From Alistipes sp. (GTDB taxonomy: Bacteria > Bacteroidota > Bacteroidia > Bacteroidales > Rikenellaceae), in the NCBI GenBank assembly GCA_017503575.1, contig JAFVSV010000040.1:1-64000 (forward strand): DNA of 64,000 nucleotides. Reading direction: 5' to 3'. Positions 52,498 through 61,422 of this stretch are shown one piece after another (positions within the stretch are counted from its first letter, which is position 1; each line of letters begins with the position of its first letter). Below the pieces are notes generated by a model that was not told the DNA's origin, did no database searches, and saw only the letters and a program-made list of their open reading frames with translations. Made by a program: the position numbers and the translations under genes.

Positions 52498-53040
52498 ATG
52501 CGCAGTCTATTAGCTCTCATACTCTCAATTATCGGCATAGGCACGCTCTATGCCCAGAAGCCAATGTATGTTGTTGGCGGCAAGGTTGTTGAGAGCATCG
52601 ACGACATACCTCACGAGAATATCGAGCGCATTGATGTACTGCCTGCCGACGAGGCGACGATTGCCGAGTGGGGCAGTGCGGCACACGAGGGTGTCATCAT
52701 CGTCACATTGCGCTACGACACCCCAGCGACCTTCAACGCCGAGGGCGTCGATAACTTCACCGACTACCTCGCTAATACCGTAGCGTGGAGCGATAAGATG
52801 GCTGCCGAGCGCGTGTCGCTACGCATAAAGGTCGACTGTGAGGGTCGTGCCACGATAGAGGAGGTGCTGCAAGCCACATCGCGCCCATTCTTGAAGCGTG
52901 TGCAGAGGGCTATCAACGAGGCGCCACTGTGGAGTCCCGCCATGCGTGATGGCGTGGCTGTGGAGAGCATACATTTAGTCAACCTACTGCTACCCAAAGG
53001 CAAAAGACTCCCCGAGGAGCATGCCGTAATATTCATATAA
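52498..53040 (+). CDS. TonB-plug-like and TonB-C-like mini protein
   Basis: 180 residues with a signal peptide (ends LYA). Residues 22-72 match the end of a TonB-dependent receptor plug (ENIERIDVLPADEATIAEWG, then HEGVIIVTLR), normally followed by a large barrel that is missing here. Residues 100-172 resemble the TonB C-terminal domain (SLRIKVDCEGRATIEEVLQA, APLWSPAMRDGVAV). A single soluble periplasmic protein carrying both halves of the TonB contact is unusual. It ends 15 bp before xseA. Confidence 0.65.
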   Translation: MRSLLALILSIIGIGTLYAQKPMYVVGGKVVESIDDIPHENIERIDVLPADEATIAEWGSAAHEGVIIVTLRYDTPATFNAEGVDNFTDYLANTVAWSDKMAAERVSLRIKVDCEGRATIEEVLQATSRPFLKRVQRAINEAPLWSPAMRDGVAVESIHLVNLLLPKGKRLPEEHAVIFI

Positions 53041-53055
53041 CCAACAACCACCGCG

Positions 53056-54333
53056 ATGATTACCCCGCTCGATATCCCTACCACACCTGCCGAGAGCCTC
53101 ACGCTCTTGGACCTTCAACGCATGGTGCGGTCGACACTCGAGGGGCGCTTTGCCAACCCCTTGTGGATAAGTGCCGAGATATCGGAGCTAAAGGTTAACC
53201 GCTCGGGGCACTGCTACCTCAACCTCGTTGAGAAGGGCATGACGGATGGAGCACCGCGTGCCGAGGCGCGTGCCGTGATATGGCGTTCGGCATACAGCGC
53301 CATAGCCTCGAAGTTCGAGCGGGCGACGGGTGCTACGCTCACAAGTGGCATCAGGGTACTCGTCCGTGTTGTTGTCACCTACCACGAGATATATGGTTTC
53401 TCGTTGCAGATTGTCGACCTCGACGCGAGCTATACGCTTGGTGACATAGAGCGTCGTCGTCGCGCCACCATAGCACAGCTTCAGGAGGATGGCGTGTGGG
53501 ATATGAACCGCGAGTTGGAGCTACCGCGCCCAACACTCCGCATAGCTGTGGTGTCGAGTGCTACGGCAGCAGGCTATCGCGACTTTATGAATGAGTTAGC
53601 TCGTGCCCCATACCGCTATCGGGTGACACTCTTCGAGAGCCTTATGCAGGGAGAGATGGCCGAGGATAGTATTATCGAGGCGCTATCAAATATCGCAATG
53701 CGAGAGGAGGAGTTCGATGTGGTGGCTATAATACGCGGTGGTGGCTCTGTTAGCGACCTTGCGCTCTTCGACTCCTACCTTATTGCCTCGCATGTTGCGC
53801 AGTTCCCGCTGCCCGTAATCACTGGCATAGGCCACGATAAGGATACCTCTGTGACGGATATGGTTGCCCACACGATGTGTAAGACACCTACGGCGGTGGC
53901 AGCGCTATTTGTAGAGCTTGTAGATGCCGAGGTGGAGTACCTATACCTTGCCGAGGGCAAGCTACTTAACCTCGCCGAGCAGATGCTCCGCGAGTACGAC
54001 AGCCAGCTACGCCTTCGCGAGAGGGATATATTTGCTATCAGCCGCGAATATCTACTCGACCAGAGTCACCATATAGAGACCGCGCACCGCTCGATTATGG
54101 AGCAGGCACAGCAGATTGTAGATGACCAGAGGCGCTATCTTTCGCAGGCCGAGCATCTTGTCGAGTCACACTCGGTGGATAACATCCTGCGCTTGGGCTT
54201 TGCAGTGCTACGCGGCGAGGATGGTCTGATAAATAGCAATCGCACACTCTCGCAGGGTGCGATAATAACCATAGAGCGTAGGGATGATATCGTCACCGCC
54301 GAGGTGCGAAACGTAACGAAAAAGAGAAGTTAA
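53056..54333 (+). CDS. xseA: Exonuclease VII large subunit
   Basis: 425 residues. N-terminal OB fold (NPLWISAEISELKVNRSGHCYLNL), then the catalytic domain (TLRIAVVSSATAAGYRDF, DVVAIIRGGGSVSDLALFD, PVITGIGHDKDTSVTDMVAH, KTPTAVAALF) and a coiled-coil C-terminal part. It degrades single-stranded DNA with XseB, whose gene follows by 5 bp. Confidence 0.94.
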   Translation: MITPLDIPTTPAESLTLLDLQRMVRSTLEGRFANPLWISAEISELKVNRSGHCYLNLVEKGMTDGAPRAEARAVIWRSAYSAIASKFERATGATLTSGIRVLVRVVVTYHEIYGFSLQIVDLDASYTLGDIERRRRATIAQLQEDGVWDMNRELELPRPTLRIAVVSSATAAGYRDFMNELARAPYRYRVTLFESLMQGEMAEDSIIEALSNIAMREEEFDVVAIIRGGGSVSDLALFDSYLIASHVAQFPLPVITGIGHDKDTSVTDMVAHTMCKTPTAVAALFVELVDAEVEYLYLAEGKLLNLAEQMLREYDSQLRLRERDIFAISREYLLDQSHHIETAHRSIMEQAQQIVDDQRRYLSQAEHLVESHSVDNILRLGFAVLRGEDGLINSNRTLSQGAIITIERRDDIVTAEVRNVTKKRS

Positions 54334-54338
54334 GATAT

Positions 54339-54548
54339 ATGGCAAAGAGAGTAACTAAAAAGGCGATGTCTTATAGCGAGGCATCTGCGGAGTTGGAGAG
54401 CATCCTAACACGCATGCGCTCCAAGGAGTTGGGCATTGACGAGCTTGCCGATGCAGTACGCCGTGCCCAGGAGCTTATCGCGATATGCCGCGCACATCTT
54501 CAGGATGTGGGTAGCGAGCTACAAAAGATTAGCGATGAGACACTTTAG
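54339..54548 (+). CDS. xseB: Exonuclease VII small subunit
   Basis: 69 residues, with the family pattern MSYSEASAELESILTRM and the helical ELGIDELADAVRRAQELI. It pairs with XseA; the 5-bp gap suggests coupled translation. Confidence 0.92.
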   Translation: MAKRVTKKAMSYSEASAELESILTRMRSKELGIDELADAVRRAQELIAICRAHLQDVGSELQKISDETL

Positions 54549-54576
54549 ACGAGAGACTTTAAGGGTATAATAGGCG

Positions 54577-55356
54577 ATGAAGGGCTTTATACGCTGGATA
54601 CTAAACCACATACCACGCCGCTGGTTGCAGCGCATGGCGGGCTGGGGAGTGCCCATCTTGGGACTCTTCTACCTCGGTCGTGCGCGCCGCTGCCCGATAT
54701 GTGGCACGCGCCGTCGTCGCTTTCTCCCATACGGTTATGTCACCTCGCGTGAAGATGCTCTCTGTCCGCGCTGTCTCGCCCTCGAGCGTCACCGCATGAT
54801 ATGGCTATGGCTGGAGCGTAATACGGAGCTCTTCACCGAGCGCCCCACGCTACTACATATCGCTCCCGAGGTATCGCTCATGCGCCACTTCAAACGCCTA
54901 TATCGTGGCACCAATGGCTACATAACCGCCGATTTGGAGTCGCCCTTGGCCGATAAGCACTTCGACGTACAAGATATTCCGTTGGAGGAGCGTTCTATAG
55001 ATGTCATCATCTGCAACCACCTACTCGAACATGTCGAGGATGATGGTCGTGCCATGGCGGAGTTGTACCGCATAATGCGCCCAGGGGGATGGGGCATAAT
55101 GCTTGTACCCGAGGATCGTAGCCGCGCCATAACCTTCGAGGATGACTCGATAACGGATAGAGAGGAGCGAACACGCCTCTTTGGCCAGTATGACCATCGC
55201 CGTGTGTATGGCAGAGACTACGACGAGCGACTTAGGCGCGCAGGCTTCATCGTAGAGCGCATCGCCTTTGCCGAGCAACTCAGCGACGAGGAGCGTAGGT
55301 TGTATAGCGTAGGTAGCGATGATATGGTGATAGTTCGCCGACCCTTGGATAATTGA
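54577..55356 (+). CDS. Zinc-ribbon SAM-dependent methyltransferase
   Basis: 259 residues. An N-terminal hydrophobic/basic segment is followed by a CPICG and CPRC zinc ribbon (about 38-68), then a class I methyltransferase domain: LLHIAPEVSLMRHF, ADLESPLADKHFDVQDIP, DVIICNHLLEHVEDD, MRPGGWGIMLVPED. The late FGQYDHRRVYGRDY stretch is shared by a group of bacterial proteins of this layout often found among glycan-synthesis genes. Substrate unknown. It lies between xseB (28 bp) and relA/spoT (13 bp). Confidence 0.8.
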   Translation: MKGFIRWILNHIPRRWLQRMAGWGVPILGLFYLGRARRCPICGTRRRRFLPYGYVTSREDALCPRCLALERHRMIWLWLERNTELFTERPTLLHIAPEVSLMRHFKRLYRGTNGYITADLESPLADKHFDVQDIPLEERSIDVIICNHLLEHVEDDGRAMAELYRIMRPGGWGIMLVPEDRSRAITFEDDSITDREERTRLFGQYDHRRVYGRDYDERLRRAGFIVERIAFAEQLSDEERRLYSVGSDDMVIVRRPLDN

Positions 55357-55369
55357 TAACACTGTTAAG

Positions 55370-57586
55370 ATGAACGCATTAGATAGATATAAACCACTTC
55401 GCGATATCGTGGCATCATCCTTCTCGGAGCATACACAGAGGATGGTAGACCATGCGTTGCTCTATGCCGACGAGGCACTCGAGGGCATTACGCGCTACGA
55501 TGGTAGCCCCATGCTCGACCATGGTGTTGCCGTAGCACATATCGTCGTTGAGCGAATAGGCCTTGGTCGTAACTCGACGATTGCTGCCATCATCCACGAT
55601 ATTGTGCGCATTGTCGTTCAGGAGCGCCCCGATGAGCTTACGACACTTGCCGAGCAGGTGCGCCGCGACTATGGTGACGAGGTGTGGGGCATAGCACTTG
55701 CCCTCGCCAAGATATCGGATATCAAGCTCAAGGCATCGAAGGAGCAGGCGTCGGACTTCCGCGACATGATTGTATCCTACTCCGAAGACCCGCGAGTGAT
55801 ACTCATCAAGCTCGCCGACCGCCTCGAGGTTATGCGCTCACTCGGGATATTCCCCGAGAAGAAGCGCCTGAAGAAGAGCTGGGAGAGCATGAACCTATAT
55901 GCCGAGATAGCCCACAAACTCGGCTTGTATAGCATTAAGAGTGAGCTTGAAGATTTGTCGCTGAGCTATATTGAGCCAAAGGAGTATAACAACATTGTCG
56001 AGCAGCTCAAGGAGAGTGAGAGTGAGCGTCGCGCCTTTATCGAGGAGTTCCTGCGCCCCATACGCGAGAAGCTCGATAAGGAGGGCATAAACTACCACAT
56101 CAAGAGCCGCACAAAGTCGATATTCTCCATCTTCCAGAAGATGCGCAAGCAGCGCGTTGACTTTACGGGTGTCTACGACATCTTCGCCCTGCGCATCATT
56201 ATAGAGTGTCCGCCCGAGAGGGAGAAGGCCTTATGTTGGACGGTGTACTCGCATGTCACCGACCTATATATGCCCAACCCCGAGCGTATGCGCGACTGGA
56301 TAAGCATCCCCAAGTCGAATGGCTACGAGTCGCTACACACCACCGTGCAGACGGGTGATGGCCGTTGGGTGGAGGTGCAGATACGCACCGAGCGCATGGA
56401 CGAGGTTGCCGAGCGTGGCATTGCTGCCCACTGGCGATATAAGGGCGTTAAGCAGAGCGGCATGGGTGCCGAGGAGTGGTTAGGCAAGCTACGCGAGTTG
56501 TTGGAGAGCACCACCTCCGAGACTATCGCCCACCGCTTCGAGGCGAAGCCCGCGCAGGGTGAGATATTCGTCTTTACCCCCTCGGGCGATATCCGCAAGC
56601 TCCCCGAGGGTGCTACGGTGCTCGACTTTGCATTCGACATACACACCTCCATAGGCTCATCGTGCGTAGGTGGCAAGGTGGGAGGTAGGGTTGTGCCCAT
56701 CAAGGAACAACTACATAATGGCGACATCTGCGAGGTACTCACACGCCGCGACCAGACACCCAAGGCCGACTGGCTGACGATATGTGTCACCTCGAAGGCA
56801 CGCTCGCGCATACGCATATACCTACGCGAGCAGCGACAGAAGCATGCGCGTCTTGGCCGCGAGGAGTTAGAGCGTAAGATTAAGAATTGGAAGATTGAGG
56901 TATCTATCGACGAGGCGGTGTCGTACCTATGTAAGCACTATAAGATGCGTCGTGGCAACGACCTATATATGCTTATTGCCGATGCCAAGGTCGACATGAT
57001 AGAGCTCAAGGAGGTACTTCAGCGCTGGCTCTCGGGCGAGGCCGACGAGGAGCGACGTCAGGCGGCTGCCGAGGTTGAAGAGCGCAAGCTGCGCCTACGC
57101 GAGGAGCGTGGCGACGAGGGTACACAGCGTAGTAGCGACGCCTTGGTCATCGACGAGAGTATAAACAACATAGAGTATAAGTTGGGACGCTGCTGCAACC
57201 CAATCAAGGGTGACGATATCTTCGGCTTTGTGACCATCAACGCTGGCATCACCATCCATCGTAGCGACTGCCCCAATGCACGACGCATGCGCGAGCGCTA
57301 CCCCTACCGAGTGCTTGAGGCGCGCTGGAGAGAGGGTGCCCATGGTGCATTCCGCATCACCGTAGGCATCACGGCTGCCGACATCCCTGGCTTGGCAACC
57401 ACGATTATGGACGTGGCAAGCAAGGAGCTTAAGCTCTCTGTTCGCGGCATTAACTTCACGCCCAAGGGCGATGGCACAGCCTCGGCAGAGCTATCGGTAG
57501 AGGTGCCGAGTGCTGGTGTGTGCGATATGCTGATGCACTCTTTGCGCCGCATCAAGGGCATCAAAAACGTATATAGAATAAACTAA
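55370..57586 (+). CDS. relA/spoT: Bifunctional (p)ppGpp synthetase/hydrolase
   Basis: 738 residues. The HD hydrolase domain (MLDHGVAVAHIV, AAIIHDIV) retains the HD pair; the synthetase domain has YHIKSRTKSIFSIFQKM, VDFTGVYDIFALRI and SIPKSNGYESLHTTVQ. A TGS domain follows (EIFVFTPSGDIRKLPEGATV), then a zinc-finger-like CCNPIKGDDIFGFVT and a C-terminal ACT domain. Controls the stringent response. Confidence 0.95.
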   Translation: MNALDRYKPLRDIVASSFSEHTQRMVDHALLYADEALEGITRYDGSPMLDHGVAVAHIVVERIGLGRNSTIAAIIHDIVRIVVQERPDELTTLAEQVRRDYGDEVWGIALALAKISDIKLKASKEQASDFRDMIVSYSEDPRVILIKLADRLEVMRSLGIFPEKKRLKKSWESMNLYAEIAHKLGLYSIKSELEDLSLSYIEPKEYNNIVEQLKESESERRAFIEEFLRPIREKLDKEGINYHIKSRTKSIFSIFQKMRKQRVDFTGVYDIFALRIIIECPPEREKALCWTVYSHVTDLYMPNPERMRDWISIPKSNGYESLHTTVQTGDGRWVEVQIRTERMDEVAERGIAAHWRYKGVKQSGMGAEEWLGKLRELLESTTSETIAHRFEAKPAQGEIFVFTPSGDIRKLPEGATVLDFAFDIHTSIGSSCVGGKVGGRVVPIKEQLHNGDICEVLTRRDQTPKADWLTICVTSKARSRIRIYLREQRQKHARLGREELERKIKNWKIEVSIDEAVSYLCKHYKMRRGNDLYMLIADAKVDMIELKEVLQRWLSGEADEERRQAAAEVEERKLRLREERGDEGTQRSSDALVIDESINNIEYKLGRCCNPIKGDDIFGFVTINAGITIHRSDCPNARRMRERYPYRVLEARWREGAHGAFRITVGITAADIPGLATTIMDVASKELKLSVRGINFTPKGDGTASAELSVEVPSAGVCDMLMHSLRRIKGIKNVYRIN

Positions 57587-57614
57587 AGTGGAACATCCCA
57601 AATAACCTAAAACT

Positions 57615-57956
57615 ATGAACCTTACGGATATTCGCCCACCTTGGGGCGACACACTCACAACATGTGCCATCACCGTTGCCGACCTCGAGGGCATTGTCAT
57701 CTACCAGAACGAGCGCTCTATCGCCGTTAATGGCGATGTGCGTGGTCGTTCGATGCTCCCCTGCCACTCGGAGCATTCGCGACAGATTATCGAGCGCCTC
57801 ATCACCAATGCCGAGAACAACGTATATACCATCGAGAAGCGCGGCCTGCGTAAGATGATATACCAGACGCCATGGTATGCCGAGGGTAAGGTTGCGGGCT
57901 TGGTGGAGTTCTCGTTGGAGATTCCCGAGAGTATGCCCCACTACGTTAGAGAGTAG
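57615..57956 (+). CDS. PAS-like small sensory protein
   Basis: 113 residues consisting of a single PAS-type fold: CAITVADLEGIVIYQNE, VRGRSMLPCHSEHS, NVYTIEKRGLRKMIYQTPW, GLVEFSLEIPE. No output domain is fused. Similar single-domain PAS proteins occur widely in Bacteroidales; ligand unknown. It lies 28 bp after relA/spoT and 38 bp before queD. Confidence 0.65.
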   Translation: MNLTDIRPPWGDTLTTCAITVADLEGIVIYQNERSIAVNGDVRGRSMLPCHSEHSRQIIERLITNAENNVYTIEKRGLRKMIYQTPWYAEGKVAGLVEFSLEIPESMPHYVRE

Positions 57957-57994
57957 TATACATCATAAATAGAAATTACTAAACTACGGATACT

Positions 57995-58447
57995 ATGTCA
58001 ATTATCAGACTTACCAAGGAGTTTACGTTTGAGGCAGCCCACATGCTCGAGGGCTACGATGGTTTGTGCCGCGAGATTCATGGTCACTCGTATCGTCTCT
58101 TCGTCACAGTCAAGGGCGAGCCACAGAGCGACCCCGACTCACCAAAACTCGGTATGGTCATGGACTTTGGAGTACTCAAGCGCATTGTCAACGAGCAGAT
58201 TGTCGACCGTCTCGACCACTCGCTCATGATGCGCAATACGCTCGCTGCCGAGGATACCATGGCGGCCCTTGGCGCTCGCTTCACAAGGGTTATACTCACC
58301 GAGTATCAGCCCACATGCGAGAATATGCTCGCCGACTTTGCCGAGCGTCTCCTCGGTGCTCTGCCCGACGACATCGAGCTTCACTCACTACGCCTACACG
58401 AGACTGCCACATCGTTTGCCGAGTGGTACGCATCGGATAACTTCTAA
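57995..58447 (+). CDS. queD: 6-carboxy-5,6,7,8-tetrahydropterin synthase (QueD)
   Basis: Second step of preQ0 synthesis for queuosine. The 150 residues show zinc ligands H16, H29 and H31 (FEAAH, CREIHGHSY), the catalytic C25, VMDFGVLK, RLDHSLM, PTCENMLADF and the Glu in LHETATSFAEW. The insertion around residues 80-95 is longer than in E. coli QueD. No queC or queE is adjacent. Confidence 0.9.
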   Translation: MSIIRLTKEFTFEAAHMLEGYDGLCREIHGHSYRLFVTVKGEPQSDPDSPKLGMVMDFGVLKRIVNEQIVDRLDHSLMMRNTLAAEDTMAALGARFTRVILTEYQPTCENMLADFAERLLGALPDDIELHSLRLHETATSFAEWYASDNF

Positions 58448-58467
58448 TTTATAAATCGTAGCTACGG

Positions 58468-61344
58468 ATGGCTAAACGACTATTTCTTATCGACGCCTAC
58501 GCGCTGATATACAAGTACTACTACGCCTTTATGGGACGCCCCATGCGCAACCGCGAGGGGTTGAATACCTCGGTTGTCTTTGGCTTCACCAAGTTCTTGC
58601 GCGACATACTCAAGCGCGAGAAGCCCGACCTTGTGGGTGTCGCCTTTGACCCCCCTGGAGGATGCTTCCGCCGCGATATCTTCCCCGAGTATAAGGCTAA
58701 TCGCCCTCCAACACCCGAGGATATAAAGCTCTCGGTGCCATACGTCAAGCGTCTGCTGGAGGCTATGCGCATACCCATCCTCGAGGTCAAGGGCTTCGAG
58801 GCGGACGATGTTATTGGCACACTCGCCAAGCAGGGCGTGAGCGCCGGATATAGCGTCTATATGGTCACTCCAGATAAGGATTATGGACAGCTTGTGGGAC
58901 ACAACTGCGTGATATACAAGCAGAAGGGTGACGACACCGAGATTGTCGACACTGCCGCCATAGAGCAGAAGTATGGCTTTGGCGACCCACTGCTCGTGCG
59001 CGACATGCTCGCGCTATGGGGCGACTCGTCGGATAACATCCCTGGCGTGCCAGGCATCGGCGAGAAGGGTGCGTGCAAGCTCGTACGCGAGTGGGGCACG
59101 GTGGAAAACATACTTGCGAATAGCGATAAGATTGGCGGCAAGACGGGTAGGAACATTGCCGAGTGGGGCGATAAGCTACGCCTTGCCAAGGAGCTTACGA
59201 CGATACGTTTAGATGCACCCATAGAGCTTGACACAGAGGCTCTTACCATTGCGACACCCAACTATACGGAGCTACGAGCTCTATATGCCGAGCTCAACTT
59301 CACGCTCTTCATGCGCGACTTGGAGAATGTTGCACCCGACGTTGCACCTACCGAGGGGCCAAAGCAGGAGCCACAGATACAGCTTCAGGAGGTGGCACGC
59401 GCCAAGGCCGAGGTGCGTCGCAAGGCGAAGATGGAGGGTCAGGGTGACCTCTTTGCCATGTTCGACAGCCAGCCTGCGGAGCAACAACCCGCAGAGCCAG
59501 CAACGCAGGTCGTCGCCATGGAGGAGGAGCCATCGGTGCGCAACGCAAGTAACACGCCACACGAATACCACATCGTAAATAGCTCGGAGGAGCTACGCCA
59601 GATGTGCGACTATCTCGCTACGTTCGAGGAGTTTGCATTCGACAGCGAGACTACGGGCATAGACCCCATTAGTTGTACCATCGTAGGTCTCTCGTTCGCT
59701 GCCGAGCCACACAAGGCGTGGTACGTTCCGATGACACACAGCCGCCGAGGCGACTATCTCGACATCCTACGCCCTCTGCTCGAGAATAGCGCTATAACGA
59801 AGATAGGTCAAAACATCAAGTACGACCTGCTTGTACTGCGCCGCTTGGGTGTCGAGGTGCGTGGACGTAAGATAGATACGATGCTTCTACACTACCTGCT
59901 GGATGCCGAGTCGCGCCACAATATGAACTACCTCGCCATGCGCTACCTCAACTACGAGCCTATCGCCATCGAGACGCTTATAGGTAAGGGGGCGAAGCAG
60001 CTGACGATGGATATTGTTAACATAGAGCGTGTTGCGGAGTATGCTGCCGAGGATGCCGATGTCACACTACGCCTCAAGAGGGTGCTCTACGACGAGGTGT
60101 CGAAGCAGGGCATGCTCGACCTATATCACAATATCGAGGAGCCTATGATTGACATTCTCGTCGACATGGAGCTCGAGGGTGTGACCATAGATAGCGCCGC
60201 CCTTGCGGAGTATGCCGTGGCACTTCGCGCCAAGCTACAACAGCTCGAGGAGGAGGTGCGCACCATGGCCGAGGAGCCCGAGCTGAACATCAACTCGTCG
60301 CGACAACTTGGCGAGGTGCTCTTTGCGAAGCTACGCATCGCCGCAAAGCCCAAGATGACAAAGACCAAGCAGTTCTCAACCGACGAGGAGTATCTGCAAG
60401 GCTTTGCCCACGACTTCCCCATCGTAGGCAAGATTCTCGAGTATCGTGGCGTGAAGAAGCTGCTATCGACCTACGTCGAGGCACTGCCCGAGCTTGTGAA
60501 TAGTGAGACGGGACATATACATACATCATATAATCAGGCTGTTACGGCAACAGGACGACTCTCGTCGACAAATCCCAACCTGCAAAATATACCCATCCGC
60601 GACGAGTTAGGCAAGCCTATCCGCGCAGCCTTCGTACCATCTGACAAGGAGCACACGCTGGTGGCTGCCGACTACTCGCAGATAGAGCTTCGCCTTATGG
60701 CGCACCTCAGTGGCGATGAGGCTCTTGTGGAGGCATTCCTCAGCGGTAAGGATATACACTCTGCCACAGCAGCACGCCTCTACCATAAGAGTCCCGAGGA
60801 GGTGACCCCCGATGAGCGTCGTCGCGCCAAGACTGCTAACTTCGGCATCATCTACGGCATCTCGGCATTCGGCCTTGCACAGCGCTTGGATATCCCCAAC
60901 CGCGAGGCCAAGGAGCTTATCGAGAGCTACTTTGCGAGCTACCCAGGCGTCAAGGCATATATGGAGCGTGTTGTTCGTGAAGCTGCCGAGCGAGGCTATG
61001 TAGAGACTATGTTCCATCGCCGCCGCATGCTACACGACATAACATCCGCCAATCGCACGGTGCGCGGTCTTGCCGAGCGCAACGCCATAAATGCCCCAAT
61101 ACAGGGCTCGGCTGCCGACATCATGAAGTTGGCGATGGTCGAGATAGGACGCCGCTTCCGCGAGGAGGGCATACGCTCAAAGATGATTATGCAGGTGCAC
61201 GACGAGGTTGTCATCGACACACTTGTCGAGGAGCTTGACGCGGTGAAGAGAGTTGTTAAAGAGGCGATGGAGGGTGTTGCAACACTCAGCGTGCCACTAA
61301 CGGTGGAGGTCAACGACGGAGCAACATGGCTCGATGCCCACTAA
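58468..61344 (+). CDS. polA: DNA polymerase I
   Basis: 958 residues with all three domains: 5'-3' exonuclease (1-300; GVAFDPPGGCFRRD, FEADDVIGTL, GDSSDNIPGVPGIG), a 3'-5' proofreading domain that keeps the catalytic acidic motif FDSETTGIDP (about 390-560), and the polymerase domain (ADYSQIELRLMAHLSGD, RRAKTANFGIIYGIS, MQVHDEVVID). A low-complexity linker (about 305-360) joins the first two. It ends in a bidirectional terminator shared with ileS. Confidence 0.96.
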   Translation: MAKRLFLIDAYALIYKYYYAFMGRPMRNREGLNTSVVFGFTKFLRDILKREKPDLVGVAFDPPGGCFRRDIFPEYKANRPPTPEDIKLSVPYVKRLLEAMRIPILEVKGFEADDVIGTLAKQGVSAGYSVYMVTPDKDYGQLVGHNCVIYKQKGDDTEIVDTAAIEQKYGFGDPLLVRDMLALWGDSSDNIPGVPGIGEKGACKLVREWGTVENILANSDKIGGKTGRNIAEWGDKLRLAKELTTIRLDAPIELDTEALTIATPNYTELRALYAELNFTLFMRDLENVAPDVAPTEGPKQEPQIQLQEVARAKAEVRRKAKMEGQGDLFAMFDSQPAEQQPAEPATQVVAMEEEPSVRNASNTPHEYHIVNSSEELRQMCDYLATFEEFAFDSETTGIDPISCTIVGLSFAAEPHKAWYVPMTHSRRGDYLDILRPLLENSAITKIGQNIKYDLLVLRRLGVEVRGRKIDTMLLHYLLDAESRHNMNYLAMRYLNYEPIAIETLIGKGAKQLTMDIVNIERVAEYAAEDADVTLRLKRVLYDEVSKQGMLDLYHNIEEPMIDILVDMELEGVTIDSAALAEYAVALRAKLQQLEEEVRTMAEEPELNINSSRQLGEVLFAKLRIAAKPKMTKTKQFSTDEEYLQGFAHDFPIVGKILEYRGVKKLLSTYVEALPELVNSETGHIHTSYNQAVTATGRLSSTNPNLQNIPIRDELGKPIRAAFVPSDKEHTLVAADYSQIELRLMAHLSGDEALVEAFLSGKDIHSATAARLYHKSPEEVTPDERRRAKTANFGIIYGISAFGLAQRLDIPNREAKELIESYFASYPGVKAYMERVVREAAERGYVETMFHRRRMLHDITSANRTVRGLAERNAINAPIQGSAADIMKLAMVEIGRRFREEGIRSKMIMQVHDEVVIDTLVEELDAVKRVVKEAMEGVATLSVPLTVEVNDGATWLDAH

Positions 61345-61366
61345 TCCTATCCCTATATTATATATA

Positions 61367-61399
61367 AATAGGTGTGACCTTTATTGGGCCACACCTATT
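61367..61399. terminator. Bidirectional terminator between polA and ileS
   Basis: 10-bp stem AATAGGTGTG with CACACCTATT, 13-nt loop, A-rich on the left and T-rich on the right, between convergent genes. Confidence 0.8.
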
Positions 61400-61422
61400 C
61401 TTATATAGAGTCAATATTCGGC

